NCBI GenBank assembly: GCA_004555265.1
Contig: SFIQ01000002.1
Coordinates: 32,064 to 96,063, forward strand
DNA: 64,000 nt
From: Ruminococcus sp.
GTDB taxonomy: Bacteria > Bacillota > Clostridia > Oscillospirales > Acutalibacteraceae
Direction of reading: 5' to 3'
A program made the translations under genes and the position numbers. Under the pieces are notes generated by a model that did not search any database, was not told where the DNA came from, and saw only the letters and a program-made list of their open reading frames with translations. This document shows, piece after piece, positions 26,050 to 33,198 of this stretch. Position 1 is the stretch's first letter, and each line of letters starts with the position of its first letter.

Positions 26050-26493
26050 ATGAAAAAAGTCATTGCCAGAGAAGAATTGTGCCTCAACTGCAAACTGTGT
26101 GAGGTCTATTGCCGCACCGCGCACTCCGTTTCCAAAGATGTTGTGCGGGCGCATGTAAAGGAAAATCCCGTGCCCGTTTCGCGCATCACGGTGGAGGGGG
26201 ATAATCTCGATTCCGTGGCGGTCAACTGCCGCCATTGCGACGACCCCGCGTGCGTGGCGGCGTGTATTACGGGCGCGATGCAGAAAGACCCCGAAACGGG
26301 GATTGTTTCGTGTGATGAAAGCCGTTGTATCGGCTGTATGACCTGCCTTGCCGTGTGCCCCGTCGGGTGCATTAAAACCGGCAAAGCGGCGGTCAAATGC
26401 GATTTGTGCCAAGAAACGGGCGAGCCGGCTTGCGTGAAAAACTGCCCCAATCGAGCACTTGTCTATGTGGAAGTCGGAGGTGACGGGGAATGA
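26050..26493 (+). CDS. 4Fe-4S dicluster electron-transfer subunit of glutamate synthase
   Basis: A 147-residue ferredoxin-like protein with four cysteine groups (CLNCKLCEVYC, CRHCDDPACVAAC, CIGCMTCLAVCPVGC, CDLCQETGEPACVKNC), typical of HycB/CooF-like electron carriers. It overlaps the next gene by ATGA. In this operon it probably passes electrons between the FAD oxidoreductase and the FMN subunit. Confidence 0.87.
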   Translation: MKKVIAREELCLNCKLCEVYCRTAHSVSKDVVRAHVKENPVPVSRITVEGDNLDSVAVNCRHCDDPACVAACITGAMQKDPETGIVSCDESRCIGCMTCLAVCPVGCIKTGKAAVKCDLCQETGEPACVKNCPNRALVYVEVGGDGE

Positions 26494-27743
26494 AAAATTA
26501 TGCGATTGTCGGCGCGAGCGCGGCGGGGCTCTCCTGCGCGAAAACCCTGCGCGCGTTAGATGCGGACAGTGAAATCCATTTGTTTACGGACGAAGATTAT
26601 TTGCCGTATTCCCGTCCGATTATTTCCTACTACCTCAAAAGCAAGGTGGAAAAGGACAAAATCTATTTGCGGGACGAAGCATTTTACAAAGAGAACCGTA
26701 TTTCTGTGCATTTGCACACAAAGATTGCAAAAATCGACGGCAAAACGCTTGTTGCCGAAAACGGCGAGCGGTTTTCGTTTGACAAAGTCCTGCTTGCAAC
26801 CGGTTCTGTGCCGTTTGTGCCACCGATGGAAAATGTCGGCACGCAGGAAAATGTGTTCACCTTTTTGACCATGGGCGAGAGCGAACGGCTCAAAGATTAC
26901 GCAAAACCCCATATGCACGCGGTGGTTATCGGCGCGGGGCTTATCGGCTTAAAAGCCGCCGAGGGCTTGCGACCGCTGGTTTCGAGCGTGACCGTGGTGG
27001 AATTGGCGAATAAGGTGTTGCCGTCTATCCTCGACGACGAAGCCGCCCCCACCGTGCAGGCGCATCTAAATGCGAACGGTGTGGAAACCTTGCTCGGCGA
27101 TACGGTTACAAAAGCGCACGGCGACGAAAAAATCACTGCCGTCACCTTAAAAAGCGGAAAAACTCTGCCGTGTGATTTGTTGGTGCTTGCGGTGGGCGTT
27201 CGCCCGAATACGGCGCTTGCCGAAAGCGCGGGCGCGGAAGTTTCGCGTGGGATTACCGTCAACCGCGAAACCATGGAAACTACCGTACCCGATATTTTTG
27301 CGGCAGGCGACTGCGTGCGCAGTTTTGATATTTTAGACGGGCAGGAAAAAATCATCGCCCTTTGGCCGAACGCCGTGCGCGAGGGTAAAACCGCCGCGCA
27401 CTATATGGCGGGCGTACCCGCGCCCGACACGGGCAGTTTTGCGGTCAATGCGATTGACTTCTTTGGGTTTCGCATTTGCACCTGCGGGCTGATAAACTGT
27501 GACGGGGCGCAAATCCTGACGCGCAAAACCGAAACATCGTATAAGCGCTTGCTTATCAAAGACGGTTGCTTGGTCGGCTTTGTTTTGCTCAACTGTTCGG
27601 CGCGCGCGGGGATTTACACGGGGCTTATTCAGAAAAAAGTACCGCTGTCGTCCTTACGGGGCGATATTTTGGAAACGCCCGAACTGATGCTGTTTTCCAA
27701 AGCGGTACGCACCGAAAAATTGACGGGAGGTGTGCGTGTATGA
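26490..27743 (+). CDS. FAD-dependent pyridine nucleotide oxidoreductase of the glutamate synthase operon
   Basis: A 417-residue flavoprotein. It shows the FAD motif AIVGASAAGLSCAKTL at the start, an NAD(P)H-binding motif VVIGAGLIGLKAAEGL near residue 145, and the FAD-binding FAAGDC near residue 270. It is of the NADH oxidase/nitrite reductase type and is expected to supply electrons from NAD(P)H. Four-base overlaps on both sides show tight co-translation. Confidence 0.86.
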   Translation: MKNYAIVGASAAGLSCAKTLRALDADSEIHLFTDEDYLPYSRPIISYYLKSKVEKDKIYLRDEAFYKENRISVHLHTKIAKIDGKTLVAENGERFSFDKVLLATGSVPFVPPMENVGTQENVFTFLTMGESERLKDYAKPHMHAVVIGAGLIGLKAAEGLRPLVSSVTVVELANKVLPSILDDEAAPTVQAHLNANGVETLLGDTVTKAHGDEKITAVTLKSGKTLPCDLLVLAVGVRPNTALAESAGAEVSRGITVNRETMETTVPDIFAAGDCVRSFDILDGQEKIIALWPNAVREGKTAAHYMAGVPAPDTGSFAVNAIDFFGFRICTCGLINCDGAQILTRKTETSYKRLLIKDGCLVGFVLLNCSARAGIYTGLIQKKVPLSSLRGDILETPELMLFSKAVRTEKLTGGVRV

Positions 27744-28474
27744 TTTTAACGGCAGGCAGACGGCCGTTCCGCGAGTTGAACGCGGAAATCCGCGCCGCAT
27801 TGGAAACGGAAAAAACCGTGCGCGTGGAAGATGTGAACGGACAGCGCTATATGGGCGCGGCAATGGACAAGGGAAAGACCTTGGAAATCCACGGCACGCC
27901 CGGCAACGATATGGCGGCTTATTTAAACGGCGGCACGGTGGAAGTGTTCGGCAACGGGCAGGAGGCCATCGGCAATACCATGGGCGGCGGCAGTGTCACC
28001 GTGCACGGGCATGTCGGCGACACGCTCGGCTATGCGATGCGTGACGGCGAAATTTTTGTCGAAAAGCGCGCAGGCTCGCGTGCCGGCATTCATATGAAAG
28101 AGTTTGAACAGATGCAGCCGGTTGTGGTTATCGGCGGGATTGTCGGGGCATTCTTGGGCGAATATATGGCGGGCGGCACGCTGATTGTGCTGGGACTTGA
28201 AAATCCCTACAACCAGCCGTTGGTTGGCGCGCACTGCGCCACGGGTATGCACGGCGGGCGGATATTCTTACGCGGAGAATTCCCCGAAGAGCATATCAGC
28301 GAGCATATTTCCGTGTTGGATTTGGACGAAAAAGACCGCGCGGATTTGGAACGCCATGTGCGTACCTATTGCGAACGCTTCGGTGCGGATTTTGACAAAG
28401 TTATGGATGCACCGTTTCATAAACTCATTCCCACCACCTCGCGCCCGTATGCGAATTTGTATACCCCGAATTGA
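27740..28474 (+). CDS. Glutamate synthase, GXGXG-domain subunit
   Basis: A 244-residue right-handed beta-helix protein corresponding to the C-terminal GltB domain. Repeating glycine motifs such as GNDMAAYLNGGTVEVFGNGQ, GNTMGGGSVTVHGHVGD and GAHCATGMHGGRIFLRG are visible. It has a structural role in the synthase complex. It is the last gene of the five-gene split glutamate synthase operon. Confidence 0.88.
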   Translation: MILTAGRRPFRELNAEIRAALETEKTVRVEDVNGQRYMGAAMDKGKTLEIHGTPGNDMAAYLNGGTVEVFGNGQEAIGNTMGGGSVTVHGHVGDTLGYAMRDGEIFVEKRAGSRAGIHMKEFEQMQPVVVIGGIVGAFLGEYMAGGTLIVLGLENPYNQPLVGAHCATGMHGGRIFLRGEFPEEHISEHISVLDLDEKDRADLERHVRTYCERFGADFDKVMDAPFHKLIPTTSRPYANLYTPN

Positions 28475-28493
28475 AGAAATAAACAGGCAAAAG

Positions 28494-28530
28494 AAAAATC
28501 CTTGTGAATGCACTTCACAAGGATTTTTTA
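28494..28530. terminator. Bidirectional terminator between convergent genes
   Basis: A stem AAAATCCTTGTGAA..TTCACAAGGATTTT has A-runs on the left and T-runs on the right, so it can end both the glutamate synthase operon and the minus-strand gene to its right. Confidence 0.9.
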
Positions 28531-28550
28531 TAATATTTTACAGTTTTTGA

Positions 28551-29234
28551 TTATTTCGATTTTTTCTTGGTCAGCACCAACGCAACCGCCGCAACCGCCG
28601 CAACGCCTGCCACGGCATAAACTGCGGTGTCACCTGTGGGCTCTGTGCCGCCGTATGTATCATCGGTTGTATTGTTGTTGGAAGAATTGTTGCTGCCGGC
28701 GTTGCCGTTCTCACCGTTTGCGCCGCTGCCGCTGTTCTCAATAAATGCATTGGAAAGGCGGTCGCTCAAATCGGTGATGGTGTTGCGCAGGGTGTCAAAC
28801 AGCCCGGCCAAATCATTATCCGAAAATCCGTCCGCAATATTGTCGACAACATCGCTCGGGTCAAAGGTGCTAATGCCGAGGTCTTTTTCCGCATAGGCTT
28901 TTTCCATCAAAGCAACGGTTTTTGCCTCTAAGGCGGTTTGCTGGGTTTCATTCAGCGAAAAATCCGCGGCAAGGGCAGCCGCCGCCAACGAGGCGATTTC
29001 CGCGCGTCTGTCCGCTTCGGCGAGATTTTCCACCGGAACGGCTTTTACGCCGGCTTTCACCGCCTGCGCCATGGTTTCTTCATTCGTTAAGTCGCCGCCG
29101 TTTTCGATTACCGCCTGTGCAAAGGCTTTGGCGTCTTTATCGGTCAGGGCGTCAACCGCGGTGCCGGCGAATGCCGGAATGCACAGTGCAAACAGCATCA
29201 TCAATGCAACCGCAACAGAAAAAATCTTTTTCAT
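28551..29234 (-). CDS. Secreted protein with C-terminal membrane anchor
   Basis: A 227-residue protein with a clear signal peptide (MKKIFSVAVALMMLFALCIPAFA), a helical middle, a Gly/Asn/Ser-rich linker, and a C-terminal TGD motif followed by a hydrophobic segment and KKKSK. The end resembles a degenerate sortase/LPXTG-type anchor. The ATG at 29234 has AGAAAGGA upstream; a longer frame from 29276 lacks a site. Function unknown; probably cell-surface. Confidence 0.75.
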   Translation of the reverse strand: MKKIFSVAVALMMLFALCIPAFAGTAVDALTDKDAKAFAQAVIENGGDLTNEETMAQAVKAGVKAVPVENLAEADRRAEIASLAAAALAADFSLNETQQTALEAKTVALMEKAYAEKDLGISTFDPSDVVDNIADGFSDNDLAGLFDTLRNTITDLSDRLSNAFIENSGSGANGENGNAGSNNSSNNNTTDDTYGGTEPTGDTAVYAVAGVAAVAAVALVLTKKKSK

Positions 29235-29296
29235 AACTGCAATATTCCTTTCTGTGCCCGCATAAAATGCAGACAATTCGTCAAATATACGTTTGT

Positions 29297-29325
29297 ATTA
29301 TACCAACAGGAATTGTAAAAGTCAA
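29297..29325 (-). promoter_or_regulatory. Promoter of the minus-strand secreted protein
   Basis: On the minus strand, TTGACT (29325-29320), a 17-base spacer, and TATAAT (29302-29297). The prophage left direct repeat begins 12 bases upstream of this -35 element, so integration leaves the promoter intact. Confidence 0.75.
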
Positions 29326-29336
29326 CCGAAAAAGTA

Positions 29337-29353
29337 ATTTTTTTCGTGACTTT
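29337..29353 (+). repeat. Left 17-bp direct repeat at prophage boundary (attL-like)
   Basis: ATTTTTTTCGTGACTTT, identical to 60857-60873. It lies in the host intergenic region and not in a tRNA gene. One base separates it from the left terminal inverted repeat. Confidence 0.8.
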
Positions 29354-29354
29354 A

Positions 29355-29378
29355 AAAAGTTTTACAATAAGTGCGAAA
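29355..29378 (+). repeat. Left terminal inverted repeat of the prophage
   Basis: AAAAGT, seven unmatched bases, then TAAGTGCGAAA. The right end (60832-60855, reverse strand) has AAAAGT, seven bases, TAAATGCGAAA: 16 of 17 defined bases match. The inner part also forms the stem of a terminator, so some similarity could be coincidental. Confidence 0.55.
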
Positions 29379-29411
29379 GGTTTTTAAGACCTTACCGCAC
29401 TTATTTTTTTA
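29364..29411 (+). terminator. Strong terminator at the prophage left end
   Basis: A stem AATAAGTGCG..CGCACTTATT with an inner AAGGT..ACCTT helix is followed by TTTTTT. It would block transcription entering the prophage from the left. Confidence 0.8.
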
Positions 29412-29420
29412 TGGCTTTTG

Positions 29421-29513
29421 CCTATAACGAGGATAGAGCAACGCAGAGGTGCGACTCGAGCGCGTTATAGGATTTTAGCATAAGGGAATAGAGGGCGGGC
29501 GCGCCCGCCCTCT
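29421..29513 (+). promoter_or_regulatory. Inverted repeats upstream of the first prophage gene
   Basis: CCTATAACG (29421-29429) and CGTTATAGG (29463-29471) form a 9-bp inverted repeat spaced by 33 bases. A 24-bp perfect palindrome (29490-29513, core GGGCGCGCCC) follows, 17 bases before the ribosome-binding site. They are candidate operator sites for a DNA-binding protein; no clear promoter is seen. Confidence 0.4.
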
Positions 29514-29545
29514 GCTCTCAAAACAAAATGAAAGGAGTAAACGTA

Positions 29546-29791
29546 ATGACGTGCCGATACCTCACATACGAGGACAGAAAGAGTCTCGAGGCTCTTTACG
29601 CCGACAGCGTAAGCCTTACCGACATTGCCTCCGAGCTCGGAGTACACCTTGCCACCGTTTACAGAGAACTAACGCGCGGCGGCACGGGCGAACTTGACAA
29701 AAACGGGCGTAGCGGTTACAGCGCCGCACTCGGTCAAAATCGCGTTAGCGAGAATTTCAAACGCCGCGGCAGACGAGCGGCAAATAAATAA
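29546..29791 (+). CDS. Stand-alone IS30-like helix-turn-helix protein
   Basis: An 81-residue DNA-binding protein. Its first 46 residues align with the N-terminus of the transposase at the other end of the prophage: both have LT(Y/F)..DR near residue 6, then LGVH..T.YREL.RG. The catalytic domain is absent and the rest is a short basic tail. It could repress or modulate the transposase, or bind the element ends. AAAGGAG lies eight bases before the ATG at 29546. Confidence 0.75.
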   Translation: MTCRYLTYEDRKSLEALYADSVSLTDIASELGVHLATVYRELTRGGTGELDKNGRSGYSAALGQNRVSENFKRRGRRAANK

Positions 29792-29811
29792 TAAAACGGA
29801 GTGATTTTGTT

Positions 29812-30882
29812 ATGGAAAATGTTTTAGAAAAAATGGAACGTATCGACGGTAAAAGGAAAATAGCTGATTTTATCGTTAAGCAAAAAATGGATTACGGCTT
29901 TAAGGTCAAGTATGCAACCATACGCGCCCGTGAATTTGTACGCGAGTGCGATATGCGCGACCTTAATTATCACGTATCGGTAGGAGGATTAGACAGTATT
30001 ACTCTTTTTCTCTTTCTTAAATCAATAGGTATTGACGCTCCAGGTATTAGCGTGTCATACCTCGAGGACTTGAGCATACAGCGTATACATAAACAACTCG
30101 GCATAGAGCGGCTCGTTTCGGCGGTAAAGCCAGACGGCACGCGTTGGACGAAACCGCAAATAATACAAGAGTTTGGCTTTCCTGTTCTCTCAAAAGAAAT
30201 CGCGTCAAAAATAGAAACTCTCGCAAACCCGACAGAAAAGAATAAAACAGTAAGGCACGCTATTATAACGGGCGAAACAGGAGAATACGGCGGCTTTCAA
30301 AAAAACAGCCGTATGAAAATGTCGCAAAAATGGCTTGAAAAATTCGGAGGCTACGCCAACAACTACGAGGGTACAAACTATCAAATACCAAATTTCAAGG
30401 TATCGTCGAAATGCTGTTACTATCTCAAAGAAAAGCCGTGCGACGACTGGGCGAAAGAACATAATAGCGTCCCATTCCTGGGGCTTATGGCGTCGGAGGG
30501 CGGACGACGTGCAAAATCTTTAATGATTAACGGGTGTAATTACTTCGGTAAGTCTACGATACGCTCCGCGCCCTTTGCTATTTTTTCACGACAAGACCTT
30601 TTGCAACTTGCCCTCGACTTAAACGTTCCCGTCCCCGAAATTTACGGAACTATCGAGAGGGACGAGGACGGGCAATTAAGAACTACGGGAGCGCAGAGAA
30701 CGGGGTGCTCAATGTGCGGCTTTGGTATTCAGCTTGAAAAGCGCCCGCACCGTTTCGACCAACTAAAGGAGAGAAACCCGAAAGAATGGGAGTACTGGAT
30801 GTATAAATGTTGTACCGACGAGCTTACGGGAGAAAAATACGGCTGGGCTCGGGTACTTGATTATATAGGCATAGGCTATTAA
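29812..30882 (+). CDS. Phage PAPS reductase-like PP-loop protein
   Basis: A 356-residue protein of the adenine nucleotide alpha-hydrolase superfamily. The PP-loop SVGGLDSITLFLFLKS lies near residue 56. Cysteine groups KCCYYLKEKPCDDW (about residue 200), GCSMCGFG (about residue 300) and KCC near the C-terminus could bind a metal or Fe-S cluster. Such genes are common in phages; sulfate assimilation, nucleotide or DNA modification and tRNA thiolation are all possible. No other sulfur gene is adjacent. Confidence 0.75.
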   Translation: MENVLEKMERIDGKRKIADFIVKQKMDYGFKVKYATIRAREFVRECDMRDLNYHVSVGGLDSITLFLFLKSIGIDAPGISVSYLEDLSIQRIHKQLGIERLVSAVKPDGTRWTKPQIIQEFGFPVLSKEIASKIETLANPTEKNKTVRHAIITGETGEYGGFQKNSRMKMSQKWLEKFGGYANNYEGTNYQIPNFKVSSKCCYYLKEKPCDDWAKEHNSVPFLGLMASEGGRRAKSLMINGCNYFGKSTIRSAPFAIFSRQDLLQLALDLNVPVPEIYGTIERDEDGQLRTTGAQRTGCSMCGFGIQLEKRPHRFDQLKERNPKEWEYWMYKCCTDELTGEKYGWARVLDYIGIGY

Positions 30883-30897
30883 AAAGGAGGTATCGCA

Positions 30898-31344
30898 ATG
30901 TGCAAACCCGTAAAGTGACCGCAATGCGGACACGAATTTACACCCGAGAGGGCTATTAAATCGGGAGCCTGGACTCCCGAGGAGGACGAGCTGTTACTGA
31001 ACGGCTACAAAAAGGAGCGGAAAACCATTGCCGAGCTCTCGGACGAGCTTAACCGTTCCCAGGACGCAACCCGCAACCGCTTATTTGTCCTCCGCGGCGG
31101 AGGCAAGCCTAAAGGCGTTACGGCAAGCGTGCAGCTCACGGCAAAAGAATACGACGAAATGAGAGCAGCACGCCAGGAAGTAAAGAGCGCCCGAAAGCTC
31201 GTAGAGCAAGCAAAAGACACCGAGCGCGAGCTCGCCGCCTTTTACGCTCTCGGTAAGCAGCTTATTAACGCAAGGCAAAACAAGCGAGTTATCGCCCCTC
31301 TGTTTGAGGAACTCGAGCGGCTCGTTAATGCCTACAAGTTTTAG
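30898..31344 (+). pseudogene. Zinc-ribbon/SANT-like DNA-binding protein gene with in-frame TGA
   Basis: ATG at 30898 has a perfect AAGGAGG site. The frame is open to 31344 except for a TGA at codon 7 (30916-30918). It reads MCKPVK-stop-PQCGHEF, where a Cys in this position would make a normal CPQC zinc ribbon. Downstream, WTPEEDELLLNGY is a Myb/SANT-like HTH, followed by a coiled coil, about 148 codons in all. It is either a one-base nonsense mutation (TGC to TGA) or a recoded codon. No good internal start is seen before GTG at 31129. Confidence 0.65.
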
Positions 31345-31354
31345 GAGGCGAGCC

Positions 31355-31588
31355 GTGCGGAAATACAGCCGTAAAGAATTGCGCGAGAGGCAGCGCCTCG
31401 GCTACTCGCGTATATCGGCGGGGCGGCAATGCTACTACATAATCAAACAAGCAGCCGCCGCAAAACTGCGGGACTTTCGCTCCCGCTTTAAGCTATGGAC
31501 TACGAGAGGCAAAAGCTGTAAGCGTTGTTGCTTACGGTGTAAATATTTCGGCTATTGCAACCCCGATTTTAATAACGATAAGGAGTAA
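31355..31588 (+). CDS. Small basic cysteine-rich phage protein
   Basis: A 77-residue protein with a GTG start, preceded by TAGGAGG. It is very basic and ends in a cysteine cluster (CKRCCLRCKYFGYC) of a possible zinc-binding kind. No known family was recognised. It belongs to the left accessory operon with short gaps to its neighbours. Confidence 0.65.
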   Translation: MRKYSRKELRERQRLGYSRISAGRQCYYIIKQAAAAKLRDFRSRFKLWTTRGKSCKRCCLRCKYFGYCNPDFNNDKE

Positions 31589-31593
31589 AAGTT

Positions 31594-32277
31594 ATGAACG
31601 ACAATATTTTACGCGCTATTGAGTCACTTTGCGACGATATAGCCACCAACACAAACGCAGAGGACAACCAAAAGAGAGCAAATGCAATTTTAGCTCTTGC
31701 TTTCGGCGGGATTTTCACGCCCGAGGAAATCGAGGAGGACTACACCGAGGACGACTCCGTAGCGGGTGCGGAAAAAGATAAAATCAAATTTCCAAAACCT
31801 GGCGAGCAATTCGAGTATAACGGCGTTAAGTTTACCGCTCTCGGAGAGGAGCAGGGCGGCATACTTGCTATTGTTTCGGAATTGCTCAAGGACGAAATGC
31901 CGCTCGACGAAAGCAATAAAAACGACTGGCGCACCTCCTCGCTCCGTAAATACCTTAACGGAGAATACCTCGAACAATTCAACCGCGGCGACCTCCTCCC
32001 GTTTGTATCGGACTTGACCTCCGACGACGGTATGAAAGACTACGGCACCGCCGAGGATTACGTTTTCCTCCTCTCGTGCGACATTTACCGCAAATACAGA
32101 GAGTCCGTGCCGCGCTTTAATAATTGGTGGTGGACGCTTACGCCCTGGACTTGCAACTCGTCCTTCGCGTACGTCGCGCGCATTGTTTACTCCTCGGGAG
32201 AAGTGGGCAACGTCAGTGTGTGCGGCGGTGGCGGCGTAGCCCCCGCTTGTCTGTTCAATCCTAAAATCTTTGAATAA
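31594..32277 (+). CDS. Second DGR target protein with C-type-lectin-like (DUF6273) C-terminus
   Basis: A 227-residue protein. Residues 1-60 are helical and acidic. From about residue 63 it has a DUF6273-like fold: FPKPGEQFEYNGVKFTAL, WRTSSLRKYLNGEYL, and the final VYSSGEVGN..GGGGVAPACLF. Residues 189-219 correspond to VR2, matching the DGR template with changes almost only at template adenines. No signal peptide, membrane segment or baseplate domain is visible, so its location and ligand are unknown. It lies 22 kb from the reverse transcriptase, among non-structural genes. Confidence 0.82.
   Translation: MNDNILRAIESLCDDIATNTNAEDNQKRANAILALAFGGIFTPEEIEEDYTEDDSVAGAEKDKIKFPKPGEQFEYNGVKFTALGEEQGGILAIVSELLKDEMPLDESNKNDWRTSSLRKYLNGEYLEQFNRGDLLPFVSDLTSDDGMKDYGTAEDYVFLLSCDIYRKYRESVPRFNNWWWTLTPWTCNSSFAYVARIVYSSGEVGNVSVCGGGGVAPACLFNPKIFE
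32158..32250 (+). other. DGR variable repeat 2 (remote)
   Basis: Aligned without gaps to TR bases 54192-54284, it has 20 differences in 93 bases. Seventeen are at template adenines and three are C-to-T. It shares the GCTTGT end with VR1 where TR has GATTGT. Upstream of 32158 the DNA similarity is lost, with a probable three-codon length difference, although the protein fold continues. Confidence 0.8.
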
Positions 32278-32279
32278 TC

Positions 32280-32295
32280 CGCCTCGATAGAGGCG
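32280..32295 (+). other. Stem-loop downstream of VR2
   Basis: CGCCTC-GATA-GAGGCG lies 29 bases after VR2. Nearly the same hairpin follows VR1. DGR targets in other phages need a hairpin or cruciform just after the variable repeat. Confidence 0.7.
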
Positions 32296-32310
32296 AGAAA
32301 GAGGGCAGCT

Positions 32311-32520
32311 ATGACAAACGAGGAATTAAAAGCCGCGCTCGTCAGCGGGTGCCCCGTAGAAAGCGGCGGAATTGTATATAAGTGCGTTTCGGCTATCATT
32401 TACCGATACCGCAACGGGAAACTTGACATTTCCGCCGAGGTTACGGACTATTGCGGGCACAGTATTTCAATCATAAGCCCCGAGCGGGCAAAAATCATAG
32501 AAAGCGAGGTAACAAAGTGA
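32311..32520 (+). CDS. Small phage protein, unknown function
   Basis: A 69-residue acidic protein starting MTNEELKAALVSGCPVES. It has no membrane segment or recognisable motif. GAAAGAGGGC precedes its ATG. It overlaps the next start by GTGA. Confidence 0.65.
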   Translation: MTNEELKAALVSGCPVESGGIVYKCVSAIIYRYRNGKLDISAEVTDYCGHSISIISPERAKIIESEVTK

Positions 32521-33116
32521 AACTAAAGCAAATCGAGGCAATATTAAAAGCCGAAAAAACAATAATTGTTTCCGAAACGTCCGCTTGTCAATGGCTCGGG
32601 AACGGCGCGGCATTTTATCCCGTATACAATCTCCCGAAACTCACAAAAGACAATATATTTACTATGTTTGATATTACAGAGGAAAAGCGGGACAAGTTTT
32701 ATTTTGAGGAGCGCCCGCTCCCGCCACATATAAATTTTGAGGACGGCGACGACAGCGAGCAGTTACTCGAACGAGGAGCAATAGCATTTTATGCACAAGG
32801 TAGAACGCTTGAGCCATTAAAAACCTCACAAGGTATAGCCTTTATAAACACTCGGTACTTAAAGCCGTTTTCCGATATTGACGCGGGGTATGAACTTTAC
32901 GAGAGAACGACCGCACAAGGGAAACCGTATATCGCGGTAAAGAGCGGGTTTATGTTACTCGGCATTATTTCCCCCTACGACCTCGTTAATGAAACTTTTA
33001 TAAACAACCTCGACGAAATATTGAAGTTATCGAGAATAGCTCTTTTTAACAAGCAGAAAGACGACTCGATAACAGATACCAACACTCAAGTAAAAATGGA
33101 GGATATGGAAGTATGA
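32517..33116 (+). CDS. Phage protein of unknown function
   Basis: A 199-residue protein starting with GTG inside the stop of the previous gene, with GAGGT upstream. It is a soluble mixed alpha/beta protein with no motif I recognise. Its stop overlaps a 24-residue membrane peptide gene. Confidence 0.65.
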   Translation: MKLKQIEAILKAEKTIIVSETSACQWLGNGAAFYPVYNLPKLTKDNIFTMFDITEEKRDKFYFEERPLPPHINFEDGDDSEQLLERGAIAFYAQGRTLEPLKTSQGIAFINTRYLKPFSDIDAGYELYERTTAQGKPYIAVKSGFMLLGIISPYDLVNETFINNLDEILKLSRIALFNKQKDDSITDTNTQVKMEDMEV

Positions 33117-33187
33117 ACGCAATTATTATAACGGCGATTATCTGCGCTACCATGGTTTTGCTCACATTTATAAATAAAAAGAAATAG
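33113..33187 (+). CDS. 24-residue membrane peptide
   Basis: MNAIIITAIICATMVLLTF followed by NKKK: almost all one hydrophobic helix with a basic tail. It overlaps the previous stop by ATGA and lies 12 bases before the transglycosylase gene. It is too short for routine gene finding, but the overlap and composition favour translation. Confidence 0.45.
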   Translation: MNAIIITAIICATMVLLTFINKKK

Positions 33188-33198
33188 GAGGCTTTGCT

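Noticed and set aside
29279..29353. A tRNA gene as the prophage attachment site
   Set aside because: I looked for a tRNA-like cloverleaf or CCA end at both junctions and found none. The direct repeat is intergenic, between a minus-strand secreted protein and a plus-strand small gene.
30898..31344. Selenocysteine as the firm explanation for the in-frame TGA
   Set aside because: The sequence just after TGA offers only a tiny CCGC-AAT-GCGG fold, not a convincing bacterial SECIS, and no selenium gene is in the window. A point mutation is simpler, so it is kept only as an alternative.
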